64,000 bases of DNA, from assembly GCF_000566685.1 (NCBI RefSeq), contig NZ_AZQN01000008.1, forward strand, positions 1 through 64,000. The letters run 5' to 3'. Position numbers and translations under genes: made by a program. Position 1 is the stretch's first letter. Each line of letters starts with the position of its first letter. The notes beneath the pieces are model-generated. The model worked only from the letters and a program-made list of their open reading frames with translations. It had not been told where the DNA came from and made no database searches. Below, one piece after another: positions 36,166-45,885 of the stretch. Source of the DNA: Dyadobacter tibetensis Y620-1. GTDB lineage: Bacteria > Bacteroidota > Bacteroidia > Cytophagales > Spirosomataceae.

Positions 36166-36284
36166 TTCAGAAATCACCTCAGGAGATTCCATATAGGCAC
36201 CTCCTTTTTACTTGAATTTACCTCCATGCTCATATAATCTATGGCTGCTCCTATTGGATGAGCCTCACTAAACCCAAATTCGTT

Positions 36285-38216
36285 ATGAGAAAAATCATCT
36301 CTTCCCTTGTCGTACTATTGATTTTAATCAATACTGCTTATGCCAAAGAAAAGCGTGACCTCTTACAAAAAGCCGCTAATCTAGCCACCTTAAAAGCCGC
36401 TCTAATTCCCGGACAAGAATGGGTACCTTACCCTGCCTACTCCGACAGGACTGGCTGGGAAAAGTTAGCAGGCTCCTACCGAGTCGAACAAATTGCCAAA
36501 GGAGCTCAATATTTGGATTTTGAATGGCGCTTAATAAAAGCCACCGACTATCTTGAATTTGAAAAAAGTGGCTCCCGAACCATCATGGAATCCCCTTATT
36601 CAGCCAACAGCTCTGCACTGAGCAGCTTGGTAATGGCTGAGCTCTGTGAGGGAAAGGGCCGGTTTATTAATCAGATCATTAATGGCGTATGGGTATTTTC
36701 CGAAATGACCTCTTGGGCTGCTTCAGCCCATCTAATTTCTGCTCAGCATAATAAGCGTGCCCTCCCCGACTTCCAGGAGCACGTCATCGATCTCGCTGCT
36801 GGGGATATGGGCTCACTCTTATCTTGGGTGCATTATTATTTCAAAGAAGAATTTGATAAAGTGGACCCAAGTATTGCTGCCAATCTTCGCCATAATATTG
36901 AAAAAAGAATCCTCCAACCCTATATGAACCGGGATGATTTCTGGTGGCAGGCTATCGATTTGAAGCCTGGCGGTAACGTTAACAATTGGAATCCCTGGTG
37001 TAATTTCAATGTCCTGACCACTTTCATGCTTATGGAGAATGACCCAGAAAAAAGAGCCCAAGGCATCCACCGTACCATGGTCTCAGTCGATCAGTTCATC
37101 AATCACAATCATGACGACGGAGCCTGCGAAGAAGGGCCGTCCTACTGGGGACATGCGGCCGGGAAAATGTATGATTATCTGCAGGCACTGAGCTATGCTA
37201 CCAATGGAAAAGTATCCATATTCGACCAACCTCTGATCAAAAATCTGGGCGAATACATAGCCAATTCATATGTAGGCAATGGTTGGGTTGTAAATTTTGC
37301 CGATGCTTCGGCAAAAGGGGGTGGCGACGGCCATCTGATCTACCGATATGGAAAGGCAGTTAATAGCTTTAAAATGATGCAATTTGGTGCTTATATGGCC
37401 GAAAAGCAAAAAGACGCTCACCTTACAATTGGTCGCGATTTATTTAGGGCACTCGAAGAAATGAGATACAAAACAGACCTATCGGCTATCTCTGCCGCTC
37501 TGCCTGACTATGAGTCGATATGGTATCCTGAAACTGAATTTCTCTATATGAAAAATAAATCAGGGCTATTTTTTGCCAGTAAAGGAGGTTTTAATGCGGA
37601 GAGTCACAACCATAACGATATGGGTACCTTCTCTCTCTATTTAGACGAGACACCCGTATTTGTCGATGCCGGAGTAGGTACTTATACCCGGCAAACCTTT
37701 AGTGGTGAACGCTACACAATCTGGACCATGCAGAGCGACTACCATAATCTCCCACAGATTAATGGCGTTTCTCAAAAGGCAGGGGCACAGTACAGGTCTA
37801 AATCAGTTAGTTTTGATCCTAAAAAGAAGCAATTTAGCCTAGACCTTGCCGGCGCATATCCCGATGCTGCGGCGGTAAATACCTGGCAGCGAACCTATAC
37901 CCTGGCTTCCAAAGGCGGACTAAAAATCTCGGAACGCTACGAACTGAAAGAAATAAAAACCCCGAATAAAATCAACTTCTTAGTATGGCAGAAGCCTGAT
38001 CTCTCTCAAGAAGGCAAAATTCAGTTGTTTGTAGAGGGAAAAACGGTGATAATGAATTATGATTCCAAAATGTTTTTAAGTAGCCTTGAAACAGTATCTC
38101 TACCCGACCCCCGCTTATCTAGAGTCTGGGGTGAACAGCTCTACAGGATCAGCCTTACAGCAAAAAAGGTCTCTAAAAAAGGAAGTTACACTTATGATAT
38201 TCAGATTGAAGAGTAA
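36285..38216 (+). CDS. Heparinase II/III-like polysaccharide lyase
   Basis: A 643-residue exported protein from the ATG at 36285, which gives a clean signal peptide (ending near AYAK, about 19); an ATG 27 bases upstream would add a charged leader. The N-terminal half (about 30-370) is an alpha-helical toroid, and the C-terminal half a beta-sandwich with the conserved ESHNHNDMGTF (about 440-450) and VDAGVGTYTR (about 462-471) of the heparinase II/III family. These enzymes cleave uronic-acid-containing polysaccharides by elimination. The substrate cannot be fixed. It is followed by its own terminator. Confidence 0.88.
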   Translation: MRKIISSLVVLLILINTAYAKEKRDLLQKAANLATLKAALIPGQEWVPYPAYSDRTGWEKLAGSYRVEQIAKGAQYLDFEWRLIKATDYLEFEKSGSRTIMESPYSANSSALSSLVMAELCEGKGRFINQIINGVWVFSEMTSWAASAHLISAQHNKRALPDFQEHVIDLAAGDMGSLLSWVHYYFKEEFDKVDPSIAANLRHNIEKRILQPYMNRDDFWWQAIDLKPGGNVNNWNPWCNFNVLTTFMLMENDPEKRAQGIHRTMVSVDQFINHNHDDGACEEGPSYWGHAAGKMYDYLQALSYATNGKVSIFDQPLIKNLGEYIANSYVGNGWVVNFADASAKGGGDGHLIYRYGKAVNSFKMMQFGAYMAEKQKDAHLTIGRDLFRALEEMRYKTDLSAISAALPDYESIWYPETEFLYMKNKSGLFFASKGGFNAESHNHNDMGTFSLYLDETPVFVDAGVGTYTRQTFSGERYTIWTMQSDYHNLPQINGVSQKAGAQYRSKSVSFDPKKKQFSLDLAGAYPDAAAVNTWQRTYTLASKGGLKISERYELKEIKTPNKINFLVWQKPDLSQEGKIQLFVEGKTVIMNYDSKMFLSSLETVSLPDPRLSRVWGEQLYRISLTAKKVSKKGSYTYDIQIEE

Positions 38217-38232
38217 GGACATCAAATAATTC

Positions 38233-38265
38233 AGGCTATCTCGTCAATGAGATAGCCTGTAATTT
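38233..38265 (+). terminator. Terminator after the lyase gene
   Basis: A perfect 10-bp stem AGGCTATCTC (38233-38242) / GAGATAGCCT (38249-38258), then GTAATTTTA. It sits between convergent genes and may act on both. Confidence 0.75.
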
Positions 38266-38285
38266 TATGGTTTATAGACCCCGGG

Positions 38286-39185
38286 CTAGTTAAGTATCAG
38301 GGGCATGTTCGCTTTGCCTCCCATAATCACAATTTTGGCATTTGGAGACTTGGCCAGTTCCTTTTGCGCATTTATCATCTCATATTGCAGCTGTCTGTCT
38401 GTCAGACTTTGGGCAATAATTGTCTGATAATCGGCTATACCCTTCGCTTCTACCCGCATTCTTTCTGCCTCCTGCTTTTCTTTCTGGAGTACAAACTCCA
38501 TTTTCTGGGCGTCCTGCTCGGCATTAATTTTAGATTCGATGCTCTTTTTTACTGACTCGGGCAGATTAATATTTCGAATGAGTAATTGCTCCAGTATAAG
38601 GCCGCGGTCTTTAAAATCCTTATCAATGGATTTGTAAATCCGATCCTGAAATTCATCACGTCGTTTAGAGTACAGCGACACCGCATCATAATAAACTGCA
38701 TTGTCGCGAATACGAGTGCGGGTGACCGGGCGCACAATTTTGTCCTTATAATCCACCCCAATATCCTTGAAGATGGAAGGGGCGCTGGAAGGCAGTACCT
38801 TATAAAGGACGGTAAGATCGATGACCACTTCCAAGCCATCGGCAGATAGCACTCTGATAGCATCGTCACCTTTGAGCTCTCCCTCTGAAGCAACAGCGGC
38901 CATCGTGTAGTTTTGCGTCTTCGTATCGAAAATTGCTACGGTCACCAAGGGATTAACGAAGTTCAGACCATTCACTAAGACGTCGTCGCTGACCTTTCCA
39001 AACAGGGACTGAACTCCAATAGTACCGGAATCTATCTGCCGGATGCTGGCAGATAGCACACCGATTACTGCCAGAGCAACACCCAGGATTTTTGCATAAC
39101 GGGTATATTGAGAAATATTACGATCGGAATTTTGCAGTACCAGACCGGTAATAAAGAGGAGAATTCCAATGGTTAGAAAAAACAT
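38286..39185 (-). CDS. SPFH/Band 7 (prohibitin-like) protein
   Basis: A 299-residue membrane protein with two N-terminal hydrophobic segments (about 2-17 and 27-45). A Band 7/SPFH domain follows (about 50-215), including GTIGVQSLFGKV (about 54-65) and the conserved LLIRNINLPESVKKSIE region (about 201-217). A charged coiled coil spans about 217-260, ending with KANMPLIL. It resembles prohibitin-type proteins that form ring assemblies in the membrane and protect or regulate proteases. It stands alone, opposite to the heparinase gene. Confidence 0.88.
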   Translation of the reverse strand: MFFLTIGILLFITGLVLQNSDRNISQYTRYAKILGVALAVIGVLSASIRQIDSGTIGVQSLFGKVSDDVLVNGLNFVNPLVTVAIFDTKTQNYTMAAVASEGELKGDDAIRVLSADGLEVVIDLTVLYKVLPSSAPSIFKDIGVDYKDKIVRPVTRTRIRDNAVYYDAVSLYSKRRDEFQDRIYKSIDKDFKDRGLILEQLLIRNINLPESVKKSIESKINAEQDAQKMEFVLQKEKQEAERMRVEAKGIADYQTIIAQSLTDRQLQYEMINAQKELAKSPNAKIVIMGGKANMPLILN

Positions 39186-39441
39186 AGGGAAGAATTGGAT
39201 TTTAGTTGATTCCCTAATTTACATAATTATTAATGCAAATAGCGGTAAACTCCCCATTATCTTGAACTATAATTATATTATATGTAAAATTACACACGCC
39301 CCCCCCACCCCTTTGCAATTTTAAAATCATGGGCTTATAAGACCTGCGGCAGGCAACAGCCTAAGGTTATTCTAAATACTTAAAAGTGGATCTATCAAGT
39401 AAAAGAGGCAGAAGAATCCTTGTTCTCCTGCCCCCGTTTCC

Positions 39442-40299
39442 TTATTTTTTTTCGATCCCTGCCAGAATTCGGCCAATATCATTGGCCTTGGTCATATAGT
39501 CCAAGCTTATTTCCGTTTCCCCCTGATCTATGGCGGTTTTAAACTTTTTCAAAAGGGCTATATAGTCCCCTAATGCTTTAGAAACATTTTTTTGATTTTG
39601 AGCAAAAATGGGCGCCCACATCTGCGGGGAGCTTTTGGCGAGACGTACCGTGGAAGAAAATCCGGTACTGGCCATATCAAAGATCGCTTTTTCATCCCTT
39701 TCCTTGTCCAATACAGTAAGTCCAAGAGCAAAAGAACTGATATGGCTCAGATGAGAAACATAGGCCAGGTGCAGATCATGTTCCTTAGGGCTCATATAGT
39801 GGATTTTCATACCTACATCACGGAGGAATGTTTCCACGAGCATCAAACAATCCCGATCACATTTATTCCGGTCACATATGATCACATTTTTATTGGTTAA
39901 CAACTCTGCAAAAGCAGCTCCCGGGCCCGAATTTTCCGTTCCAGCCATAGGATGCACTGCCACGAATTGTGATCTTTTAGGGTGCTGGTCTACCAGTTCG
40001 CACACCAGCTCTTTGGTAGAGCCCAGATCCATAATCGTACGGCCTTCGGGAAGTTGGTCCAGCATGGCTGGCAACAAATTCTTAATGGCATCGACTGGAG
40101 TAGCCAACACATTTAATTCTGAAATTTTTAAGGCCTCCTCAAGGCTGACCATTTCATCGACAATACCTTTGGCTAAGGCTATTTTCTGATTGACCACTGA
40201 AGTGTCTACGCCGACAAATTTCACCAGTGGGTATTTTTTTCGTAGGGATAGGGCAAATGATCCACCCAAAAGGCCTACACCTATTATACTTATAATCAT
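39442..40299 (-). CDS. tyrA: Prephenate dehydrogenase
   Basis: A 285-residue NAD(P)-dependent enzyme that converts prephenate to 4-hydroxyphenylpyruvate in tyrosine synthesis. An N-terminal Rossmann motif I-G-V-G-L-L-G-G-S (about 5-13) is followed by the catalytic H-P-M-A-G (about 120-124) and the helical C-terminal domain with HLSHISSFAL (about 184-193). It lacks fused chorismate-mutase or ACT domains, so regulation must lie elsewhere. It lies 57 bases downstream of an aminotransferase gene in the same direction, a frequent pair in Bacteroidota aromatic amino acid operons. Confidence 0.93.
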   Translation of the reverse strand: MIISIIGVGLLGGSFALSLRKKYPLVKFVGVDTSVVNQKIALAKGIVDEMVSLEEALKISELNVLATPVDAIKNLLPAMLDQLPEGRTIMDLGSTKELVCELVDQHPKRSQFVAVHPMAGTENSGPGAAFAELLTNKNVIICDRNKCDRDCLMLVETFLRDVGMKIHYMSPKEHDLHLAYVSHLSHISSFALGLTVLDKERDEKAIFDMASTGFSSTVRLAKSSPQMWAPIFAQNQKNVSKALGDYIALLKKFKTAIDQGETEISLDYMTKANDIGRILAGIEKK

Positions 40300-40356
40300 A
40301 AGATTGAAAAATCATTGTAAAAAAATAAACAGCAGGGGCAGTAGGCCACCTAGCTA

Positions 40357-41514
40357 TTAGCTCTGAAGCCGGGCTACAGCCTCCCAAATACGTTCTTTGG
40401 GCATGCAAAGCGATAGCCGTATATATCGCTGGCCCTTTGGACCAAAAATAAATCCGGGAGCGATAAAAACGTGCTTCTCTACCAAGAGTTCGTTGACCAG
40501 GGCCTCGGCCGAGGCAACCGTATCTGGCAGTTTTCCCCAGAGAAACATGCCTTCCTGGCTTTTGTCCCAGGTGCATCCCAGTGCGGACAAAAAAGCCTCG
40601 GCGGCATCTAACCTACCCTGGTATACTGCATTGCGACTATCGTGCCATTCCTGATCGTTACCTAAGGCTGCAATAGCCGCTTCCTGCAGAGCCCAGAACA
40701 TTCCAGAATCTACATTACTCTTTATCTTAAGCACTGCATCTATATAACTCTTGTCTGCCGCCAACCAACCCATACGCCAGCCGGCCATATTATGCGACTT
40801 GCTCATAGAGTTAAGCTCAATAGCCACCTCTTTTGCGCCAGATATCGATAATAGGCTAATCGGTTCCTTTTTATTCAGTACCAAACTATAAGGATTATCA
40901 TGGCATAGCAGAATTTTATGCTTTTGAGCGAAGGCAACAGCCTTTTTAAATAGACTTACTGTGGCTGGTGCACCTGTAGGCATATGTGGATAGTTCATCC
41001 ACATAATCTTGGTTTTAGGCCCAATCATGGCTTCCATTTTCTCCCAATCAGGTTGCCATCCTTCATGTTCCAACAAGGGATATTCCTTAACAACTGCGCC
41101 CACCATCTGGCTTACTGCCCTGTACGCCGGGTAGCCCAGTTCGGGAACGAGCACCTCATCGCCTGGATCTAGGAATGTAAGTGATATATGCGTAATTCCT
41201 TCTTTTGAGCCTATCAAAGGAAGAATATCAGAGACCGGATTAAGGGTTACACCATAGGTACGATAATAATAAGATGCAATAGCCTCCCGATAAGAAGGGG
41301 TACCGATATACGATTGATAACCGTGCGCCTGAGGTTGTTGGGCTGCACTCGCCAAAGCCTGAACGGTCTGTCCAGATGGCATCATGTCGGGATTACCTAT
41401 TCCTAGGTTAATCACATCGTTTCCTTTTGCAATCAAATTGCGTACCTCGGCCAGTTTTACCGAAAAATAATATTCGGATGTCTGCCGGGTCCGTAACGCA
41501 GTCTCAATGATCAT
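40357..41514 (-). CDS. Class I/II PLP aminotransferase
   Basis: A 385-residue PLP enzyme of fold type I, similar to LL-diaminopimelate/aspartate aminotransferases. It has the substrate-binding GIGNPDMMPS (about 39-48), YP-H (about 175-177) near the cofactor Asn/Asp region, and the Schiff-base Lys in S-M-S-K-S-H-N-M-A-G-W-R (Lys about 236). It lies directly upstream of prephenate dehydrogenase, so it likely finishes tyrosine or phenylalanine synthesis by transaminating the keto acid. A role in lysine synthesis is the main alternative. Confidence 0.88.
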   Translation of the reverse strand: MIIETALRTRQTSEYYFSVKLAEVRNLIAKGNDVINLGIGNPDMMPSGQTVQALASAAQQPQAHGYQSYIGTPSYREAIASYYYRTYGVTLNPVSDILPLIGSKEGITHISLTFLDPGDEVLVPELGYPAYRAVSQMVGAVVKEYPLLEHEGWQPDWEKMEAMIGPKTKIMWMNYPHMPTGAPATVSLFKKAVAFAQKHKILLCHDNPYSLVLNKKEPISLLSISGAKEVAIELNSMSKSHNMAGWRMGWLAADKSYIDAVLKIKSNVDSGMFWALQEAAIAALGNDQEWHDSRNAVYQGRLDAAEAFLSALGCTWDKSQEGMFLWGKLPDTVASAEALVNELLVEKHVFIAPGFIFGPKGQRYIRLSLCMPKERIWEAVARLQS

Positions 41515-41707
41515 TGAATGATATAATATTTAGTGGCCACAAGGGCCGTCAAAAATGAAGGGCAAATTTACGATATTTATAGGCAACCATGGGCATACCT
41601 TACATAATTGATTATCATTGCCCAGACATAATTTAATCGTTTATAAATTTGAGCAATTTAAAAACTACCGGGAAGACATTAATTTCAAATTCCAGTAACT
41701 TAGCAAA

Positions 41708-42460
41708 ATGAATATTAAATGGATCGTACTAGGCCTGATGGGCCTTTTAATTGGATGCACCAAACCTAGCGAAGAACTGATGATCGCTACGGCAGCCAAC
41801 GTACAGTTTGTAATGGAGGACATCAAAAAGGAATTTGAAAGACAAACTGGCCATAAAGTGCAAATCGTTGTGGGATCTTCCGGTAAGCTTACGGCTCAAA
41901 TCAGAGAAGGAGCACCATTTGACGTCTTTGTTTCAGCCGACGAAAAATACCCGCTTGAGATATATAAACAAGGGGGATCGGACCGTGAGCCAAAGGTATA
42001 TGCCCAAGGCAGACTGGTGATATGGAGCAAAAATCTAAATATGGAGCAGATGGACTGGGAAATATTAAAGGAAGACCGTATAAGAAAGATCGCTCTCCCC
42101 AATCCGCAAACTGCTCCCTATGGCAGAGCGACTGTGGATGTACTTAAGAAACTAGGACTCCATCAGGCTGTTGAAAGCAAATTGGTATATGGAGAAAGTA
42201 TCGCCCAAACGGCACAATATATTAGTTCAGGATCGGTGGACCTGGGTTTTAATGCCTTATCCATCGTACTCTCTAATGAGCTGAAAGGCCAAGGAAGTTA
42301 TATGGAGGTAGATAGCAGTTTATACGCTCCCATCCTACAGTCGGCCATTCTGCTACGTCACAGCGCCAATTCGCCCAAGAAGGCTGGTAGTGAAGCTTTT
42401 TATACATTTCTTTACTCTACTAAAGCAAAGGAAATATTCAAAAAATATGGGTATCGATAA
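41708..42460 (+). CDS. modA: Molybdate-binding lipoprotein ModA
   Basis: A 250-residue solute-binding lipoprotein (lipobox LIGC, about 14-17). It has the ModA plan: A-T-A-A-N-V-Q-F (about 27-34), GSSGKLTAQI (about 57-66), GAPFDVFVSAD (about 69-79), and the hinge segment SVDLGFNAL. It captures molybdate (or tungstate) outside the inner membrane and delivers it to ModBC. It is the first gene of modABC: modB starts 39 bases after the modA stop, and modC overlaps modB. No Moco riboswitch-like structure was noted upstream. Confidence 0.93.
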   Translation: MNIKWIVLGLMGLLIGCTKPSEELMIATAANVQFVMEDIKKEFERQTGHKVQIVVGSSGKLTAQIREGAPFDVFVSADEKYPLEIYKQGGSDREPKVYAQGRLVIWSKNLNMEQMDWEILKEDRIRKIALPNPQTAPYGRATVDVLKKLGLHQAVESKLVYGESIAQTAQYISSGSVDLGFNALSIVLSNELKGQGSYMEVDSSLYAPILQSAILLRHSANSPKKAGSEAFYTFLYSTKAKEIFKKYGYR

Positions 42461-42499
42461 GGTAAATTGCAGCAGAACTTCATTTTCAAACGAGTGCTT

Positions 42500-43177
42500 A
42501 TGATGGACTGGGAACCACTCTGGCTTACCTTCAAGCTTGCTAGCATTACCTCAATTATTCTTTTTGTGCTGGCTCTGCCGATATCTTATTGGCTCGCCTT
42601 TGGCAGATTTAAAGCAAGAGGGATTGTAGAGGCCCTTATTGGTATGCCCCTAGTCCTACCTCCTTCCGTAATCGGTTTTTACCTACTACTCGCATTTAGC
42701 CCCTCCTATTGGTTCGGCCATTGGATGGACCAGGTATTGGGTTTGCGCCTCGTTTTTTCCTTTCCAGGCTTGGTAGTTGCTTCCCTGATCTACAGCCTGC
42801 CCTTCATGGTCTATCCCATTCGGGCCGGATTACAGGCTGTTCCGGCTTCTTTGGTGGATGCATCCTATACCTTAGGTAAAAATAAAATAGAGACCTTTTT
42901 CAAAATACTACTGCCCAATAGCAAGCCGGCATTGTTGACAGCTTTTATCCTCACCTTCGCCCATACAGTTGGTGAATTTGGTGTGGTACTGATGATCGGC
43001 GGAAATATTCCCGGTGTCACTAAAGTTGCCTCTGTTGCCATATATAACGAGGTAGAGGCCTTGAATTATCCTCTAGCCAACCAATACGCCATGGTTCTAT
43101 TCGCAGTTACATTCGTTATACTATTATTGGTATATTCGGTAAACAATCGCCTGTTACGTGTCCGAAAAACAAATTGA
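42500..43177 (+). CDS. modB: Molybdate ABC transporter permease ModB
   Basis: A 225-residue inner-membrane permease from the ATG at 42500; an in-frame TTG at 42467 would prepend 11 residues and is less likely. It has five or six helices and the cytoplasmic EAA-type loop S-Y-T-L-G-K-N-K-I-E-T-F-F-K-I-L-L-P-N (about 130-148), with the ModB-typical HTVGEFGVVLMIGGNIPG (about 163-180). It forms the membrane channel for molybdate with ModC. It overlaps modC by 20 bases, indicating translational coupling. Confidence 0.94.
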   Translation: MMDWEPLWLTFKLASITSIILFVLALPISYWLAFGRFKARGIVEALIGMPLVLPPSVIGFYLLLAFSPSYWFGHWMDQVLGLRLVFSFPGLVVASLIYSLPFMVYPIRAGLQAVPASLVDASYTLGKNKIETFFKILLPNSKPALLTAFILTFAHTVGEFGVVLMIGGNIPGVTKVASVAIYNEVEALNYPLANQYAMVLFAVTFVILLLVYSVNNRLLRVRKTN

Positions 43178-44048
43178 AATCAGCTTGCACCATAGTCTTC
43201 AAACAGCATCAGGAAGGCTTCCCATGGATATATCCCTATATATTCCTATGGGTAGCCGACTGGCCATTACTGGCCCCTCAGGTGCGGGAAAAACTACTAT
43301 TTTAAGGCAAATTGCTGGACTTTCCATTCCTCAGGCGGGTAAAATTACCGTAGGTGATAATTGCTGGCTGGATACACAAAATGGAATTTCCATTCCCCCA
43401 CAAGGAAGAAATATAGGTTTCGTTTTTCAGGATTATGCCCTATTCCCTCATTTAACAGTATATGAAAACCTAAGTTACGGGCTCCGTAATGGTCAGGATA
43501 CGAAAGTGGTTGACATGCTGCTTGAACGTATTGGTTTAATGGAGCTGGCCGGCCGCAAACCTGATCAACTTTCGGGAGGACAGCAACAACGGGTAGCACT
43601 GGCTAGAGCCCTGGTACGAAAGCCCGTTTTACTCCTATTAGATGAGGCACTTTCTGCCTTAGACTCGGCTATGCGGCTGAGTCTTCAAGGACTAATTCTT
43701 GAGCTTCAACGAGAGCAGGGCTTTACCTTGATCATGGTTACCCACCATTTAGGCGAGATTTTTAGAATGGCTGACCGGGTCGTTCAACTCGATCACGGAC
43801 AAGTTGTGGGCCAAGGCTCTCCAGCAGTTTGTTTTACCTCACAATCCCTGCCCAGGGCTGCATTGGTACTCTATGGAGAAGTTATATCCTCCCAGGTATT
43901 TCCCGACCATATACTAGTGACAGCTCTGGTAGATGAGCAGCTGCGCGAGCTTGAGGTCCCCCTCGATCGGCAGGACGAACTAAGGGAAGGTCAGGCCTTT
44001 ACACTCACCTATGAGCATAGTCAGGCTCTTATCCAGCGAATCAACTAA
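43158..44048 (+). CDS. modC: Molybdate ABC transporter ATPase ModC
   Basis: A 296-residue ATPase starting at a GTG inside modB. It has Walker A GPSGAGKTT (39-47), Q-loop VFQDYALFPHL (89-99), signature LSGGQQQR (138-145), Walker B VLLLLDE (157-163) and the switch His in THH (about 196). The last 60 residues form a single TOBE-like molybdate-sensing segment, so it is shorter than the proteobacterial ModC of about 350 residues. It closes the modABC operon and converges on selO. Confidence 0.92.
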   Translation: MSEKQIEISLHHSLQTASGRLPMDISLYIPMGSRLAITGPSGAGKTTILRQIAGLSIPQAGKITVGDNCWLDTQNGISIPPQGRNIGFVFQDYALFPHLTVYENLSYGLRNGQDTKVVDMLLERIGLMELAGRKPDQLSGGQQQRVALARALVRKPVLLLLDEALSALDSAMRLSLQGLILELQREQGFTLIMVTHHLGEIFRMADRVVQLDHGQVVGQGSPAVCFTSQSLPRAALVLYGEVISSQVFPDHILVTALVDEQLRELEVPLDRQDELREGQAFTLTYEHSQALIQRIN

Positions 44049-44063
44049 ATGGTACACTCACCA

Positions 44064-45641
44064 TTAGGAGCTACAGGAAAGCATACTGCACCCTACTTTT
44101 TGTCGGGCCCATTCTGGCCGTTTTACAAACCACTTCTCAGAGGCTGGCTGTTCTTCATATGGGTGCTGCAATAACTGATACAGTTCTTCCACGAGTGAAT
44201 AATCCCCTTTATCGGCAGCATCAATGGCCAACTGCGCCATATAGTTTCTTAAAACATACTTTGGATTTACCGAATTCATGGATTCTTTCCTCATATCATC
44301 GGTTGCCTGCTCCCGGTTCAACCTCTGAATATACTGATTCATCCAAGTACGCCATTCCTGCAATATGGGGCCTACTAAATCTTGGGGAGCATAAAATGCT
44401 TCCCAGACGGGCTTTAAAAACTCCTTCCCTTCATCGATCCAGGTCAACCGATCAACTTTAGATAGATTTCTAAAGAAAAGTGTCATATCGGTTTCCGTAC
44501 GTTGTAAAAGGGCTTCCAGCTGATCTATTAAATCTACGTCTTCGGGAAAGGTCAGGAACAGGCCTAGCTTTCCTTGCATCATTTCATGGTATGTTACAGC
44601 ATAGTTCATTCGATAGTCCTCTAAGACCTTTTCGATGGGTGCGGCCTCTTCTATCAAAGGGTACAGCGCATTAGCCAATTGATAAAGATTCCAGAGGGCT
44701 ATATCCGCCTGTTGCCCAAACCGGTAGCGTCGATGTTGACGATCGGTCGTATTTGGCGTCCAGTTAGGATCATATCCCTCTAACCATCCGTAGGGTCCAT
44801 AGTCGATTGTCAGTCCTAAGATCGACATATTGTCGGTATTCATCACTCCATGAACGAATCCAACCCTTTCCCAGTGTACGATCATATCTAAGGTACGCTT
44901 GGCCACCAATTGAAAGAAAGCTACATAACTTTCTTTTCCGGCTAATTGGATTTCAGGATAAAAATGCTGAATCGTATAATCGGTGAGTCTGCGTAAGTTT
45001 ACCAAATCTTTACGAGAGGCAAAAAGTTCGAAGTTACCAAATCGGATAAAGGAAGGCGCTACCCTACAGACAACCGCCCCTGGTTCATAAGCAGGATGTC
45101 CGTCATAGAGCATATCACGGAGTACCTGGTCACCGGTGAGTATCAGTGACAGTGAGCGGGTGGAAGGAACCCCTAAAGCGGCCATGGCCTCACTGCAAAG
45201 ATGTTCCCGAACCGAAGATCGGAGCACGGCCAGGCCATCTGCCGAACGGGAATAGGGAGTAGCACCCGAACCCTTGAGCTGAACGGCCCACTGCTTCCCA
45301 GCGTGGTTTACCTCGAACAGATTAATCGCCCGACCATCGCCCAATTGGCCTGCCCAATTGCCAAACTGATGCCCAGCATAGGCCATGGCATAAGGGCTAG
45401 TACCAGTCAACAATTTAGCGCCAGAAAATATCCTTAGAAATTCTTCGGACAGAAGGTCTTCTGGGGTCATACCCAGCAAGTTCCCTACCGGGGCGGAAGT
45501 ATGAACCAAAGCAGGATTTGTTGGGATTCGGGGCGTTACGTACGAAAATGCGGCCCCCTGTACTTGCCGTCTTGCATTGGCACGTTCAGGGTCTGCTGGT
45601 AATTCTTTATTGAATGTATCTTGAATATTCAGTTTCATCAT
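44064..45641 (-). CDS. selO: Protein adenylyltransferase SelO (YdiU)
   Basis: A 525-residue pseudokinase-fold enzyme that transfers AMP from ATP to proteins. The family motifs are AYAGHQFGNWAGQLGDGRA (about 86-104), the ATP-binding QLKGSGATPYSR (about 121-132), STRSLSL, and the metal-binding region HGVMNTDNMSILGLTIDYGP (about 244-263). The C-terminus reads MLSCSS, with the Cys at the position where eukaryotic homologues carry selenocysteine. It is cytoplasmic and monocistronic, and its C-terminus nearly touches modC (15 bases). Confidence 0.93.
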   Translation of the reverse strand: MMKLNIQDTFNKELPADPERANARRQVQGAAFSYVTPRIPTNPALVHTSAPVGNLLGMTPEDLLSEEFLRIFSGAKLLTGTSPYAMAYAGHQFGNWAGQLGDGRAINLFEVNHAGKQWAVQLKGSGATPYSRSADGLAVLRSSVREHLCSEAMAALGVPSTRSLSLILTGDQVLRDMLYDGHPAYEPGAVVCRVAPSFIRFGNFELFASRKDLVNLRRLTDYTIQHFYPEIQLAGKESYVAFFQLVAKRTLDMIVHWERVGFVHGVMNTDNMSILGLTIDYGPYGWLEGYDPNWTPNTTDRQHRRYRFGQQADIALWNLYQLANALYPLIEEAAPIEKVLEDYRMNYAVTYHEMMQGKLGLFLTFPEDVDLIDQLEALLQRTETDMTLFFRNLSKVDRLTWIDEGKEFLKPVWEAFYAPQDLVGPILQEWRTWMNQYIQRLNREQATDDMRKESMNSVNPKYVLRNYMAQLAIDAADKGDYSLVEELYQLLQHPYEEQPASEKWFVKRPEWARQKVGCSMLSCSS

Positions 45642-45885
45642 TGAGCTGTCAATAAGGACAGGATTAAGGCGTTTTTACCGATCTATGCTGATTGTCCAAC
45701 AGCGATCTGCTATGTCCATATAAAACCTATATGCCTTCGATAGTTCCCAAAGTGGCTACGGATGCTAAAGGCCAGATGGCAGTTGCCGACTTTCCGGCCG
45801 CATATGATTTAAATTTCCAAAACTTTCCTGGGGTAAGAAATTCTAATTGCTGTCTTTTAATCAAATAAACCTTATACCTTAATTT

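Noticed and set aside
39299-39313. C-rich run CCCCCCCACCCC as a regulatory site
   Set aside because: It is a single low-complexity run in a 256-base spacer with no other signal around it.
40154-40576. 140-codon minus-strand frame overlapping the aminotransferase gene and tyrA
   Set aside because: It lies in a shifted frame of two clear enzyme genes and has no protein-like domains.
41515-41707. Possible molybdenum-cofactor riboswitch before modA
   Set aside because: The interval is short and AT-rich, and I could not draw a conserved Moco-type structure.
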